DNA of 64,000 nucleotides. Source: Halanaerobium kushneri (GTDB lineage: Bacteria > Bacillota > Halanaerobiia > Halanaerobiales > Halanaerobiaceae). The DNA lies in the NCBI RefSeq assembly GCF_900156285.1, contig NZ_FTNC01000006.1, forward strand, positions 62,001 through 126,000, written 5' to 3'. Each line of letters begins with the position of its first letter. The stretch's first letter is position 1. Positions 35,939 to 44,767 of the stretch are shown piece after piece. Under the pieces are notes generated by a model. The model saw nothing but the letters and a program-made list of their open reading frames with translations, had not been told where the DNA came from and made no database searches. Position numbers and translations under genes: made by a program.

Positions 35939-36322
35939 TTAGTTATTATCCTGCTGATAGTCAAATTCTTCTGGGTTAAAAGCTGAAAACTCCTGATTAT
36001 CGAACTCATTTTCAACTGCAGATTCAGCAAATTCCTGCCCTGCTTCTGAGTCGGTAGCTGTTTCTCCCTGATCATTCAGTTCCGATTCAGAATTTAGCTG
36101 TCCATTTTCGTCTTCCGAATTTTCTATCTCAGTTGCAGCACCTGAATTATAATCTTTAATTAAATAATAACTGAGCTGCAGAAAAAAAGTCATCAGGGTT
36201 GAATAAACTAAAAATTTGAGCCCCAGAAAAAAAACCAACTCCAAACTTTGTCGTATAATTAAATTATAAATAACTGCAGCTGTATATGTAATTAGCCCTA
36301 TAATAAGCGAGTTTACTAACAT
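35939..36322 (-). CDS. Small membrane protein with acidic tail, unknown function
   Basis: 127 residues, not recognised. Two membrane helices (about 3-22 and 28-52: LIIGLITYTAAVIYNLII and LVFFLGLKFLVYSTLMTFFLQL) are followed by a roughly 65-residue tail dominated by Glu, Asp, Gln and Asn (TEIENSEDENGQLNSESE, EFDYQQDNN at the end). It starts immediately after the pilZ-like gene and ends 16 bases before fliA, so it is co-transcribed with flagellar genes. The position resembles that of small unknown genes between pilZ and fliA in other Firmicute clusters. Not a shadow: its hydrophobicity pattern and spacing look coding. Confidence 0.7.
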   Translation of the reverse strand: MLVNSLIIGLITYTAAVIYNLIIRQSLELVFFLGLKFLVYSTLMTFFLQLSYYLIKDYNSGAATEIENSEDENGQLNSESELNDQGETATDSEAGQEFAESAVENEFDNQEFSAFNPEEFDYQQDNN

Positions 36323-36964
36323 CTATCTCAAACCTTTTTTTCTGCTTTTACGCTGATAGGCAAAAATCCACTGTATTATCTGTTCTCGCTGCTCTTCTTC
36401 AATTTCTACAAACTGAACTCCATAGTTGTTGAGCTCATTATTTTCCCGCTGGATTCGAACAATTTTTGCTTTAATAAATTCTTTTGGTGGCAGAATATTT
36501 TTTAAACTGATTAGTATTTCTTCATTTTTTTTGAATTTCTTTTTTAACTGCATTTGAATCCCTCCACCACTTATATCCAGCAGTCTGGCTTCGGAAATTT
36601 TTTTTGGATATTTTTTGTCATCCATCATCTTATATATATCAACCGTACCGGTAACATCGAGTCTGAAATAATCACGCCTCTGAATTCGAGTTACCGAATC
36701 AGCTCTTTCAATTAAAAGTAATGGTATCGGTTTATTGGTTCTTTTTAAAATTTTAGATTTAAATTTATAAGCAGCCCGATCAGTAGTATAATAAACATTA
36801 ATTGTCTGATCTAATCTAAGAGGAAGTGGTGCTCCCTCGCGATAGAGACCTGTAATTATAATTCCAGCCTCCAGAAAATCTGCTACTTTACTTAAATAGT
36901 TTCCCTGATAGGAACCTGATAAAACTTCTATTTCAAGTTTTTGATTAACCTCTAATTCCTTCAT
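36323..36964 (-). CDS. YcgR-like PilZ-domain c-di-GMP effector
   Basis: 213 residues. N-terminal YcgR-N/flagellar-brake-like beta domain (about 1-90). The C-terminal PilZ domain has both c-di-GMP contact motifs intact: RxxxR at 97-101 (RDYFR) and DxSxxG at 130-135 (DISGGG). In E. coli and Bacillus, YcgR/DgrA with c-di-GMP slows the flagellar motor at MotA or FliG. Together with the c-di-GMP riboswitch at the head of the same cluster, this gives the nucleotide two points of control over motility. Lies between flhG and the small membrane protein gene. Confidence 0.93.
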   Translation of the reverse strand: MKELEVNQKLEIEVLSGSYQGNYLSKVADFLEAGIIITGLYREGAPLPLRLDQTINVYYTTDRAAYKFKSKILKRTNKPIPLLLIERADSVTRIQRRDYFRLDVTGTVDIYKMMDDKKYPKKISEARLLDISGGGIQMQLKKKFKKNEEILISLKNILPPKEFIKAKIVRIQRENNELNNYGVQFVEIEEEQREQIIQWIFAYQRKSRKKGLR

Positions 36965-36981
36965 ATTCTCAACTCCATCGA

Positions 36982-37875
36982 CTATTTAACATGTTTATTA
37001 AAAAAACCAACCATTTTGTAAAAATAACTTTTTACACCTTTTGCCTGCTGTTCTTTTTCAGCACCGGTAATTTTTCTTGCCAGATTTTCAAAATCTCTGG
37101 CTGCTTTCCGATTAGAAAATAATTCAGAATAAGGTTTTTGTCTGCGCAGTGCAGCACTAATCTTTCGATCATGAGCTATACTGCCAATTAAAGTTAGATC
37201 TAAATCAAGATAATTTTTAACTGTCTTGATAATTCTTTTGGCAGTTTTTTGAGCATCCTTTTCGTCCTCAGTCTGGTTAATTACCATTTTGATCGGTTTA
37301 TTATATTTGTGATTGGCCAGAATTTTAATTAAACTGTAACTATCCATAACAGAGGTTGGTTCTGTAGTTAAAAGAAGGATCAACTCTTCAGCAGCCAGGA
37401 TTGTATTTACAATACTTTTTGCTGCCCCAGCCCCCAGATCAATTAAGAGATAATCATAATTTTTTTCAATCTGATCCCCCAGATCAATTAATTTTTGCAT
37501 AGCATCATTTTGAATATCAATAAAACTATCATCACCGGTAATACCACTTAATAGTTTAATTCCAGCGGGACCTTCTATCACAGCATCTTCCAGACTGCAT
37601 TCTCCCCGCAAAAGGTGTCCCATATCATAGTTAGGTTGTACTCCCAGCATAATATCGAGATTAGCCATCCCAATATCACTGTCAATAATTAGAACTTCTT
37701 TGTCCAGCTTGCTAAGATTATAGGCAAAATTAACTGTAAAGGTTGATTTGCCAACACCACCTTTACCACTGGCAATCGCTATGGTCCGGGTGGATGAAGT
37801 TTCAAATTCCTTTACCTCAACCTTTTCTTTTTTTTCCTGCATTATTTCTTTTAATTTTGCTGCCTGACTACGCAT
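36982..37875 (-). CDS. flhG: FlhG (YlxH/MinD-like) flagellar number regulator
   Basis: 297 residues from ATG 37875, overlapping the flhF stop by 8 bases; a GTG four codons earlier is less likely. The N-terminal SQAAKLKEIM resembles the conserved motif by which FlhG stimulates FlhF GTPase. Deviant Walker A KGGVGKS at 38-44 (IASGKGGVGKSTFTVNF), LIIDSDIGMANLDIMLG, LLIDLGAGAAKS, and a C-terminal amphipathic region (YFYKMVGFFNKHVK) as membrane-targeting helix. It controls number and placement of flagella with FlhF. Confidence 0.96.
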   Translation of the reverse strand: MRSQAAKLKEIMQEKKEKVEVKEFETSSTRTIAIASGKGGVGKSTFTVNFAYNLSKLDKEVLIIDSDIGMANLDIMLGVQPNYDMGHLLRGECSLEDAVIEGPAGIKLLSGITGDDSFIDIQNDAMQKLIDLGDQIEKNYDYLLIDLGAGAAKSIVNTILAAEELILLLTTEPTSVMDSYSLIKILANHKYNKPIKMVINQTEDEKDAQKTAKRIIKTVKNYLDLDLTLIGSIAHDRKISAALRRQKPYSELFSNRKAARDFENLARKITGAEKEQQAKGVKSYFYKMVGFFNKHVK

Positions 37876-39181
37876 AAAAATCACCAAATAAATAACTGTA
37901 TATCTGATCAGCTCCTGCTATTTCAAAATCTTCAGGAACATCCTGACCACAAGTTAAATAGGATAACGACAGGTTATAATTCTCTTTAATATTTATTATA
38001 TCTCCATAACTACTTGTTTCGTCCAGTTTTGTCAGCAGAGCTCTGTCAGGTTTAAGTTTGGAAAACTCAGAGATAATACTGCGCAGATCACTGCTTTTAG
38101 TATTTAAACTTAATAATAAATGAACCTCATCTACCAGAGTGTGATCAACATAGTCTTTTAGTCGCCCTAACTGAATCTGATCTTTCCAGCTGCTGCCCGG
38201 AGTGTCAATCAAAACTAAATCACAATTTCTAAACTGTCCTGCAATCATTTCTTCCAGCTTAGAACTGCTGTAACAGACAGCAAATGGAATATCGATAATT
38301 TTACTATAAGTCTGCAGCTGTTCTACTGCAGCTATCCGATAGGTATCAGCTGTAATTAAACCAACATTTTTATTTTTATCTACTGCAAAGTGAGCAGCAA
38401 TTTTTGCCATAGTAGTGGTTTTGCCGACTCCGGTTGGACCGATAAAAGAAACAACTTTTTGAGCTGAATCTAATTTTATTGCCTCATTTTCAGCAAAATA
38501 AATTCCTAAAAATTCTTTTAAACGACTCTCAAAGTTATTTTCACCTGCTGAAGCTGTTTTTATATCCATTTCTTTTAAAAACAGATTAACATTTCTGCTG
38601 TCTACTCCCTGCTCTAACAGATAATTATATAATTGATTACTATTATTTAAATTTTTATTTTTATTTCCTGGATTTTTTTGATCAAATTTATTCTGCAGTT
38701 TTTGAGCAGCTGTTAAATTCTGCTGATTTTTTAATTCTTTTTTAAAAGAGTTTTCCGGCTCTACAGTCTGATTGCTGGTTTTAGTTTGTTTCGGCTGCTC
38801 TGATTTTTTTTCTGTTACATCTACTTCAGATCCGGCAGCAGTTTTTAAATCATCTATAAATTCTTTAATTGCATTTTTATTTTCAGGATCTTTACTTGCA
38901 GTTTTCTGGATCTTAGTTCTCTCAACTTTCCTCGTTTTTCTTCCATAGTTTGAAATTTCAACAATATCATCATTATTATCTTCTTTTACTGTAGTCTCTG
39001 AATCAGACTCTTTACTATCCAAAGCAGCAACTACCTCAAAAACCTCTTTTCCGAAAAATCCGAAAAACCCACCCTGTTTCAATTTTCTTTTATTTACAAT
39101 AACAGCCTCAGGTCCCAGATCAGCCTTAACCTGAAAAATTACATCCTGCATTGTTTCGCCAGTATATTTTTTTACTTTCAT
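37868..39181 (-). CDS. flhF: FlhF, SRP-type GTPase
   Basis: 437 residues. N-terminal basic/B domain (1-120: MKVKKYTGETMQDVIFQVKADLGPEAVIVNKR), a polar linker rich in Lys, Asn, Gln (120-200), then the NG GTPase domain: VSFIGPTGVGKTTTMAKIAAHF (P-loop), GLITADTYRIAAVEQLQTYSKI, LVLIDTPGSSWKD, LLTKLDETSSYGDI. It marks the site of flagellar assembly at the cell pole or membrane. The TKLDE specificity motif is intact. It starts immediately after the flhA stop and is coupled to flhG. Confidence 0.97.
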   Translation of the reverse strand: MKVKKYTGETMQDVIFQVKADLGPEAVIVNKRKLKQGGFFGFFGKEVFEVVAALDSKESDSETTVKEDNNDDIVEISNYGRKTRKVERTKIQKTASKDPENKNAIKEFIDDLKTAAGSEVDVTEKKSEQPKQTKTSNQTVEPENSFKKELKNQQNLTAAQKLQNKFDQKNPGNKNKNLNNSNQLYNYLLEQGVDSRNVNLFLKEMDIKTASAGENNFESRLKEFLGIYFAENEAIKLDSAQKVVSFIGPTGVGKTTTMAKIAAHFAVDKNKNVGLITADTYRIAAVEQLQTYSKIIDIPFAVCYSSSKLEEMIAGQFRNCDLVLIDTPGSSWKDQIQLGRLKDYVDHTLVDEVHLLLSLNTKSSDLRSIISEFSKLKPDRALLTKLDETSSYGDIINIKENYNLSLSYLTCGQDVPEDFEIAGADQIYSYLFGDFYA

Positions 39182-41251
39182 TTAATTAACAACCCCCTGA
39201 ACCTGAAGTTCAACATCAGATTCCAACTCATTAAAAGAGAGTACTGTTAGATCAGAGAAAGTTCGATGTACCATTTCTTTAATTGGCCTTCTAATCATTG
39301 GTGAAGTCAATAAAATGGGCTCTCTTCCCTGTTCTAATAACTGCTTAGCCTGCTGAACTATACTATTAATTAAATTTTGTGCCTCAGCCGGCTGTAAAGA
39401 TAAATAATTACCCTGATCAGACTGCTCCAGAGAATTTGCCAGTTTTTCCTCTTTCTGCGGATCAATAGTAAAAACATTTAAATTGTTATTCTCATCAGTA
39501 AACTGATTACTGATCTGTCGGGATAATCCCTGACGTACATATTCAGTCAAAATAGTCTGGTCTTTAGTTCGAGCAGCATGATCTGCCAGAGTTTCTAAAA
39601 TTAAAACCAGATTTTTTATTGGAATATTTTCCCACAATAGATTCTGCAGTATTTTCTGAATTTCTCCCAGATTCATAAGATCCGGCATAAGTTCATCCAC
39701 TACAGCCTGATTATCCTCTTTTACATTATCAATTAATTTTTTGACTTCTTCTCTGCCCAGCAATTCATAAGCATGAGATTTAATAATTTCAGTTAAATGA
39801 GTAGCCATGACTGAACCAGGATCTACTACTGTGTAATTTGCCATCTCAGCTCTTTCCCGCTGTTCAGCCTCAATCCAGATAGCAGGTGTACCGAAGGCGG
39901 GCTCTTCAGTATCTACTCCTTCTATATCTTCAAAAGTATCACCTGGATCCATAGCCAGATATTTATCAGCAAATAATTGGTATTCGCTTATTTCTACTCC
40001 CTGCAGCTTAATCTTATATGTGTTTGGCTGCAGCTGTAAGTTGTCCACAATTCTTACCGGTGGTAAAATAATACCCAGCTCCATAGCAATCTGCTTTCTG
40101 ATATTGGCAACTCTATCTAAAAAGTCTCCACCCTGTTCGGGAAGAACAAGCGAAATTAGGTTATATCCAACTTCAATTTCAAGTTTATCAACTTTTATCA
40201 GCTGTTTTATTTCTTGTTCCTTCATCTCCTGTTTTTCTTCCGGGCTTAACTCCGCTTTTTCTTTTTTCTTTTCTCTCGGAGCTTCAACCTGAGCGGTCCT
40301 GATAATTAAATACGCCATAGTAGCAATAAATACTGCCAGCACTAAAAATGGAATTGTAGGTAAACCGGGAACAAAGCCAAGTACTAATAAAACTCCCGCA
40401 GCTATAAAAAGAGCTTTGGGCTGTTTTAAAAGCTGTTCCGTCATCTCATTACCCATATTATTATCAGAGGCAGCTCTGGTGACCACCATACCGGTAGCTG
40501 TAGAAATTAGAAGTGCAGGAAATTGAGAAACCAGACCATCACCAACAGTTAAAAGAATATATGTTTGAGAAGCTTCGCCAAAACCCATTCCCTGCTGTAA
40601 CATTCCAATAACAAGTCCACCTATAATATTAATAAAAGTTATAATAATACCGGCAATAGCATCACCTTTTACAAATTTACTGGCACCATCCATTGCTCCA
40701 TAAAAATCTGCTTCCTGTCTAATTTTTTCTCTTTCTCTTTTTGCTTCTCTTTCGTCAATAATACCTGCATTTAAATCAGCATCAATACTCATCTGTTTAC
40801 CGGGCATTGCATCTAGAGTAAATCGAGCTGCTACTTCTGCAACTCGCTCTGCACCTTTAGTAATTACAACAAACTGTATAACTACCAAAATTAAAAAGAT
40901 TATCAGACCAACAACATAATTTCCCCCGACCACAAAATCACCAAAACTCATTATGATTTCTCCAGCATAACCCTGACCTAAAATTAATCTGGTCGTAGAA
41001 ACATTAAGCCCCAGTCTAAAAAGAGTTGCAAAAAGTAAAAGAGAGGGAAAAACTGAAAGGTCCAGTGGCTCTGTGGTATAAATACTCACCAGAATAACAA
41101 CCATTGAAAAGGTTATATTGGCAGCCAGCAGCATATCCAAAAGCATAGTTGGTAAGGGAATAATAAACATTACAATTATTCCAACTACCATTAAAGCAAA
41201 AATTATATCCATATTTTTTGTTATATTTGTAAAAGCTGCAGTATTATCCAC
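39182..41251 (-). CDS. flhA: FlhA, flagellar type III export gate protein
   Basis: 689 residues. About eight membrane helices in 1-330 with IIFALMVVGIIVMFIIPLP and VFPSLLLFATLFRLGLNVST, and the FHIPEP-type loop DAMPGKQMSIDADLNAG. The cytosolic domain (about 345-689) forms the nonameric chaperone-docking ring. The start is a GTG (41251), 12 bases after GGAGG; the ATG 13 codons on (MDIIFALMVV) is a possible alternative. An internal -10-like TATAAT lies at 41306-41311. Confidence 0.97.
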   Translation of the reverse strand: MDNTAAFTNITKNMDIIFALMVVGIIVMFIIPLPTMLLDMLLAANITFSMVVILVSIYTTEPLDLSVFPSLLLFATLFRLGLNVSTTRLILGQGYAGEIIMSFGDFVVGGNYVVGLIIFLILVVIQFVVITKGAERVAEVAARFTLDAMPGKQMSIDADLNAGIIDEREAKREREKIRQEADFYGAMDGASKFVKGDAIAGIIITFINIIGGLVIGMLQQGMGFGEASQTYILLTVGDGLVSQFPALLISTATGMVVTRAASDNNMGNEMTEQLLKQPKALFIAAGVLLVLGFVPGLPTIPFLVLAVFIATMAYLIIRTAQVEAPREKKKEKAELSPEEKQEMKEQEIKQLIKVDKLEIEVGYNLISLVLPEQGGDFLDRVANIRKQIAMELGIILPPVRIVDNLQLQPNTYKIKLQGVEISEYQLFADKYLAMDPGDTFEDIEGVDTEEPAFGTPAIWIEAEQRERAEMANYTVVDPGSVMATHLTEIIKSHAYELLGREEVKKLIDNVKEDNQAVVDELMPDLMNLGEIQKILQNLLWENIPIKNLVLILETLADHAARTKDQTILTEYVRQGLSRQISNQFTDENNNLNVFTIDPQKEEKLANSLEQSDQGNYLSLQPAEAQNLINSIVQQAKQLLEQGREPILLTSPMIRRPIKEMVHRTFSDLTVLSFNELESDVELQVQGVVN

Positions 41252-41305
41252 TAATAAAATTAACCTCCACCAGTATAAGTAAAAAATTTAAAACAAGTTG
41301 TTCTT

Positions 41306-41311
41306 ATTATA
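41306..41311 (-). promoter_or_regulatory. Possible internal promoter ahead of flhA
   Basis: Minus-strand TATAAT in the 113-base flhB-flhA gap, one of the larger gaps in the cluster. No good -35 at 16-18 bases (TTTTAA at 17). Weak evidence. Confidence 0.3.
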
Positions 41312-41364
41312 TCAACTATCAGACTAAATTAAAACAAAATATAGCAATTAATAAATTAATCTCT

Positions 41365-42423
41365 TTAATTTCTATTTTGAAATATTTTTGCCAGGATTTC
41401 AGCCACTGCCTGATAAAGCTCAACCGGAACCTGATCACCAATCTCCGTCATTTTATTTAAGGAACGAGCCAGTGGTTTGTTTTCAACTATTTCGACCTCT
41501 GCATCTCTTGCTCTTTCTTTTATTTTCTGAGCAATAAAATCTTCACCTTTAGCCACAACCACAGGAGCTTCCATATCCTCCAGATCATATTCCAGTGCTA
41601 CAGCAATATGAGTAGGATTAGTGATTACTACATCAGCATCTTTGACAGAAGACATCATACGATTCATACTCATCTCTCGCTGTCTCTGCTTCCGCTGCTG
41701 CTGAATCATGGGATCCCCTTCCATCTCTTTTCGTTCCTGTTTTACTTCATATTTAGACATCTTAAGATCCTTATTGTGCTGCCATCTTTGATAAAGTAAA
41801 TCTAGTACTCCCAAAATTACTAAAGCAGCAATAATTGCAAAAGCCATCCTGGTAATCAAACCAGCAATAGCAACCAGTGACTGATCCAGTCCCTGGTGGA
41901 TACTATTTTCAAATATATTAAGATTATTCATTAAAAAACGATAAGCAATAACTGCAATCACAGCCAGCTTAAATAATGATTTTAATAATTCAACAAACCC
42001 CTTGAGGGAAAAAATGTTTTTTGCACCTTTAATCGGATCTATTTTTTTAAGATCAGGCACCAGGGGCTTGGTTGTAAAGAGAGCTCCAATCTGTAGAAAA
42101 TTGACCAAAATCCCTGCTGCAGCAGTAACTATCATAATTGGATAAATAGTTTCTACCACTGAAAAAAAAGCATCATATAAAATATTAAAAGCCATATTAA
42201 TTGTAAACGGTCTGACAATTAAGTTTTTAAAATAATACTGAAGTTGATTAAGTACACCAAAAAATATCTGCTGCATTAAAAAATAAAGAAACATAAAACT
42301 TGCCAGCAGCGTAAAAGCCTGACTTATTTCTTTTCCTTTGGCCACATTACCTTCTTCTCTGGCCTCTCTTTTCCGTTTGGGCGTGGCTTCTTCTGTTTTT
42401 TCACCAGTTCCATTATCCGCCAT
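41365..42423 (-). CDS. flhB: FlhB, flagellar type III export switch protein
   Basis: 352 residues. N-terminal GEKTEEATPKRKREAREEGNVAKGKE, four membrane helices within 35-210, then the cytosolic autocleavage domain with N269-P-T-H272 (DVVITNPTHIAVALEY). Cleavage after Asn in NPTH switches export from rod/hook to filament substrates. Downstream VVAKGEDFIAQKIKERARD is conserved. Normal full length. AAGGAGA precedes the ATG. Confidence 0.97.
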   Translation of the reverse strand: MADNGTGEKTEEATPKRKREAREEGNVAKGKEISQAFTLLASFMFLYFLMQQIFFGVLNQLQYYFKNLIVRPFTINMAFNILYDAFFSVVETIYPIMIVTAAAGILVNFLQIGALFTTKPLVPDLKKIDPIKGAKNIFSLKGFVELLKSLFKLAVIAVIAYRFLMNNLNIFENSIHQGLDQSLVAIAGLITRMAFAIIAALVILGVLDLLYQRWQHNKDLKMSKYEVKQERKEMEGDPMIQQQRKQRQREMSMNRMMSSVKDADVVITNPTHIAVALEYDLEDMEAPVVVAKGEDFIAQKIKERARDAEVEIVENKPLARSLNKMTEIGDQVPVELYQAVAEILAKIFQNRN

Positions 42424-42502
42424 AATTTTATCTCCTTCAGTTCAATTTATAATAAGCTAAAAATATTATTAATCTAATATACTCCTTCAAATCACAGTAA
42501 AA

Positions 42503-43273
42503 CTAGGGTGCAATCAATTTAAAGAGAGCCGGAATTTCATTAATGACATCCATTAATATTTCTGCATAATAGTGGTTTAAAACCGGCATTAAAACAAATA
42601 TCAAAATCAAACCAGCCATAATTTTAATTGGTAGTCCAATTATAAATAAATTCATCTGTGGTACTGATCTTGCCAGAAAAGCAAGTATAATGTCAATAAA
42701 AAAGATAGCTCCAGCTATCGGCAGAGCAATCTTAACTGCAAGTAGAAACATATCAGCACTTCTTCTAAAAAAATACTGCCAGAGTTCTGAAGAAAAATTA
42801 ACTCGCCCAGGAGGAATAATCTCAAATGACTGATATAGATGTTTGATTAAAAGCAAATGACCATTTAAAGCCAGAAAAATTAAAGTTACAAAAATATTTT
42901 TCAGCTGTCCAATCACCGGTGAATCTACTCCACTAAACGGATCAACAACATTGGCAATTCTGAAACCCATCCGCATATCAACAATTTGACCACCTAACTG
43001 GACTGCAGAAAAAACTAGAAAAACAGCCAGGCCCATAAAAAGGCCAATACTTGCTTCACTGATAATTTCAATAATCACCAGCAAATTACTGTCCGGATAA
43101 ACTGCAGGATAATTCCCTACTACAAGTGGAAATGTAAGAACAGCCAGACTCACCGCTACTAAAATTTTAATCTGATATAATATTACTCGACTGCTAAATA
43201 TGGGGGTTAAAAGCATCATTCCCAGATAGCGGCTCAAAATTAGAAAGAATAGGTAAATATGTTCGTTAATCAT
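42503..43273 (-). CDS. fliR: FliR, flagellar type III export protein
   Basis: 256 residues from ATG 43273 (a GTG at 43288 is a possible alternative). Six hydrophobic segments including IYLFFLILSRYLGMMLLTPIF, VSLAVLTFPLVV, ASIGLFMGLAVFLVFSAVQLGGQIVDMRMGF and MNLFIIGLPIKIMAGLILIFVLMP. The GxQIxDxxxGF-type motif is a FliR/SctT hallmark. With FliP and FliQ it builds the export pore. Lies between fliQ and flhB. Confidence 0.96.
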   Translation of the reverse strand: MINEHIYLFFLILSRYLGMMLLTPIFSSRVILYQIKILVAVSLAVLTFPLVVGNYPAVYPDSNLLVIIEIISEASIGLFMGLAVFLVFSAVQLGGQIVDMRMGFRIANVVDPFSGVDSPVIGQLKNIFVTLIFLALNGHLLLIKHLYQSFEIIPPGRVNFSSELWQYFFRRSADMFLLAVKIALPIAGAIFFIDIILAFLARSVPQMNLFIIGLPIKIMAGLILIFVLMPVLNHYYAEILMDVINEIPALFKLIAP

Positions 43274-43301
43274 TAATCCATCTATCACTTATAATCAGCC
43301 C

Positions 43302-43571
43302 CTAACTAATATAGGTAGGAATATTCTGCAGAAGTTCCTGCACAAACTCTACAACAGTTGTCATTATCCAGGGACCAAAAAAAGCTATCGAAGCCAGTAC
43401 AGCAAATATTTTGGGGACAAAGGCCAGTGTCTGTTCCTGAATCTGAGTTGTAGCCTGAAAAATAGCAACTAAAAGACCGGTAATCAAACCCGCTCCCAGA
43501 ACTGGCAAAACAACAATAATAACAGTATATAAGGCCTGTCTTCCAATATCAAGAACTACTGCTTCTCCCAT
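43302..43571 (-). CDS. fliQ: FliQ, flagellar type III export protein
   Basis: 89 residues from ATG 43571 (upstream TTG rejected). Two membrane helices (about 14-38 and 50-72) with VLPVLGAGLITGLLVAIFQATTQIQEQTLAFVPK, here split by the conserved FQATTQIQEQTL turn that identifies FliQ/SctS. Four copies assemble around FliP/FliR in the export gate. GGGAG ribosome site. Confidence 0.97.
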   Translation of the reverse strand: MGEAVVLDIGRQALYTVIIVVLPVLGAGLITGLLVAIFQATTQIQEQTLAFVPKIFAVLASIAFFGPWIMTTVVEFVQELLQNIPTYIS

Positions 43572-43629
43572 ATGCTTCAACTCCCAAATTATTTAAAATT
43601 AGCAATTAAAAATAAGTTTTTTTAATTAA

Positions 43630-44394
43630 TTAGAAAAAAGTTTCGATTAAAGAACCAATTAAAAGATGCCAGCCATCTGCCAGAACAAATAGTAAAATTT
43701 TAAACGGTAATGAGATAATAACCGGTGGTAACATCATCATACCCATCGACATTAAAATACTGGCTACAATCATATCTATCATCAAAAATGGAATATATAA
43801 TAAAAATCCAATCTGAAAGGCTATTTTAATCTCATTAACTAAAAAAGCGGGAATTAAAACAAATGTTGGAAGGTCTTCCCTGGTCTCCGGTCGCTCAATC
43901 TCCGCAATGTTAGTGAATAGTGCCAGTGAACGTTCATCAACCTGATTAAACATAAATTCTCTAACTGGAGAAATAGTATTCTGATAAGCTTCTTCCAGAC
44001 TTATTTCATCAGCAAGATAGGGCTGAAGAGCATTCTGATTTACCCCCTGCCAGACAGGAGACATAATAAATATAGTTAAAAATATTGCAATTCCAATTAA
44101 AACCTGGTTGGGCGGCATATTATTTAAAGCAAGTGCCCTCTTTAATATTGAAAAAACAATTATGATTCTGGTAAAAGATGTAAAAAGTATTATGATTGCC
44201 GGAGCAAGAGATAAAACTGTCAGCAGGAGTAAAATTTGAAGTGATAAAACTAAATCATCCCCCTGATTTTCAGCTCCCTCATCTCCAATTTGAAAAGAAA
44301 TATTTGGAATATTAAAATCCTGAGCTGAAACAGAAAAACTGAAATTAAATAACAATAATATTACCAGAGCAATTAAAAATAATCTTTTAAACAT
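43630..44394 (-). CDS. fliP: FliP, flagellar type III export protein
   Basis: 254 residues from ATG 44394, overlapping the fliO stop. Signal-type N-terminus (FKRLFLIALVILLLFNFSFSVSA). Then SLAPAIIILFTSFTRIIIVFSILKRALALNNMPPNQVLIGIA in the core helices, DERSLALF, and ASILMSMGMMMLPPVIISLPFKILLFVLADGW at the end, the two FliP signatures. Pore-forming component of the export gate. A GTG at 44403 in the same frame is possible. Confidence 0.97.
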   Translation of the reverse strand: MFKRLFLIALVILLLFNFSFSVSAQDFNIPNISFQIGDEGAENQGDDLVLSLQILLLLTVLSLAPAIIILFTSFTRIIIVFSILKRALALNNMPPNQVLIGIAIFLTIFIMSPVWQGVNQNALQPYLADEISLEEAYQNTISPVREFMFNQVDERSLALFTNIAEIERPETREDLPTFVLIPAFLVNEIKIAFQIGFLLYIPFLMIDMIVASILMSMGMMMLPPVIISLPFKILLFVLADGWHLLIGSLIETFF

Positions 44395-44755
44395 CCTGAT
44401 CACTGCTGTTAGAACTTTTATCTTTAGCCAGAATACTTTTTAGCTTATCTTTAAAATCTCCTTTTTTCCCTTTTTCTTTTCTCAAATCATTAAAATCAAA
44501 ATCTAACTGATCGATCGGCCAGCTTCGCAAATAATTTAATTCTTCTTTACTACCACCAAGCATTACAATTTCGTTAAAAACCTTAACCAGATAAATTGTC
44601 TCTCCATTGGCCAACCGCATTGTATCAATTATTTCCATCTGCCTGGAATTGGTTAAATTAAATCTGTTTTTCAAAAGATAATAAATTGCTAAAATAAAGC
44701 CAATTACTAAAACAAGGTAAAAAGTAATCTTAAAGGTTTCCCAGAGATAATTCAT
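44387..44755 (-). CDS. fliO: FliO/FliZ-like flagellar biosynthesis protein
   Basis: 122 residues. A single N-terminal membrane helix (about 9-28: ITFYLVLVIGFILAIYYLL), then a small soluble domain with IIDTMRLANGETIYLVKVFNEIVMLGGS (the FliO fold around 42-72) and a lysine-rich tail. It lacks the long signal-peptide plus periplasmic region found in some Firmicute FliZ proteins. FliO helps assemble FliP. Position directly ahead of fliP supports the call. Confidence 0.9.
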   Translation of the reverse strand: MNYLWETFKITFYLVLVIGFILAIYYLLKNRFNLTNSRQMEIIDTMRLANGETIYLVKVFNEIVMLGGSKEELNYLRSWPIDQLDFDFNDLRKEKGKKGDFKDKLKSILAKDKSSNSSDQDV

Positions 44756-44767
44756 TATATCACCAGC

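Noticed and set aside
41306-41311. Strong internal promoter before flhA
   Set aside because: Only a -10 match; no -35 at acceptable spacing. Kept as a low-confidence site only.
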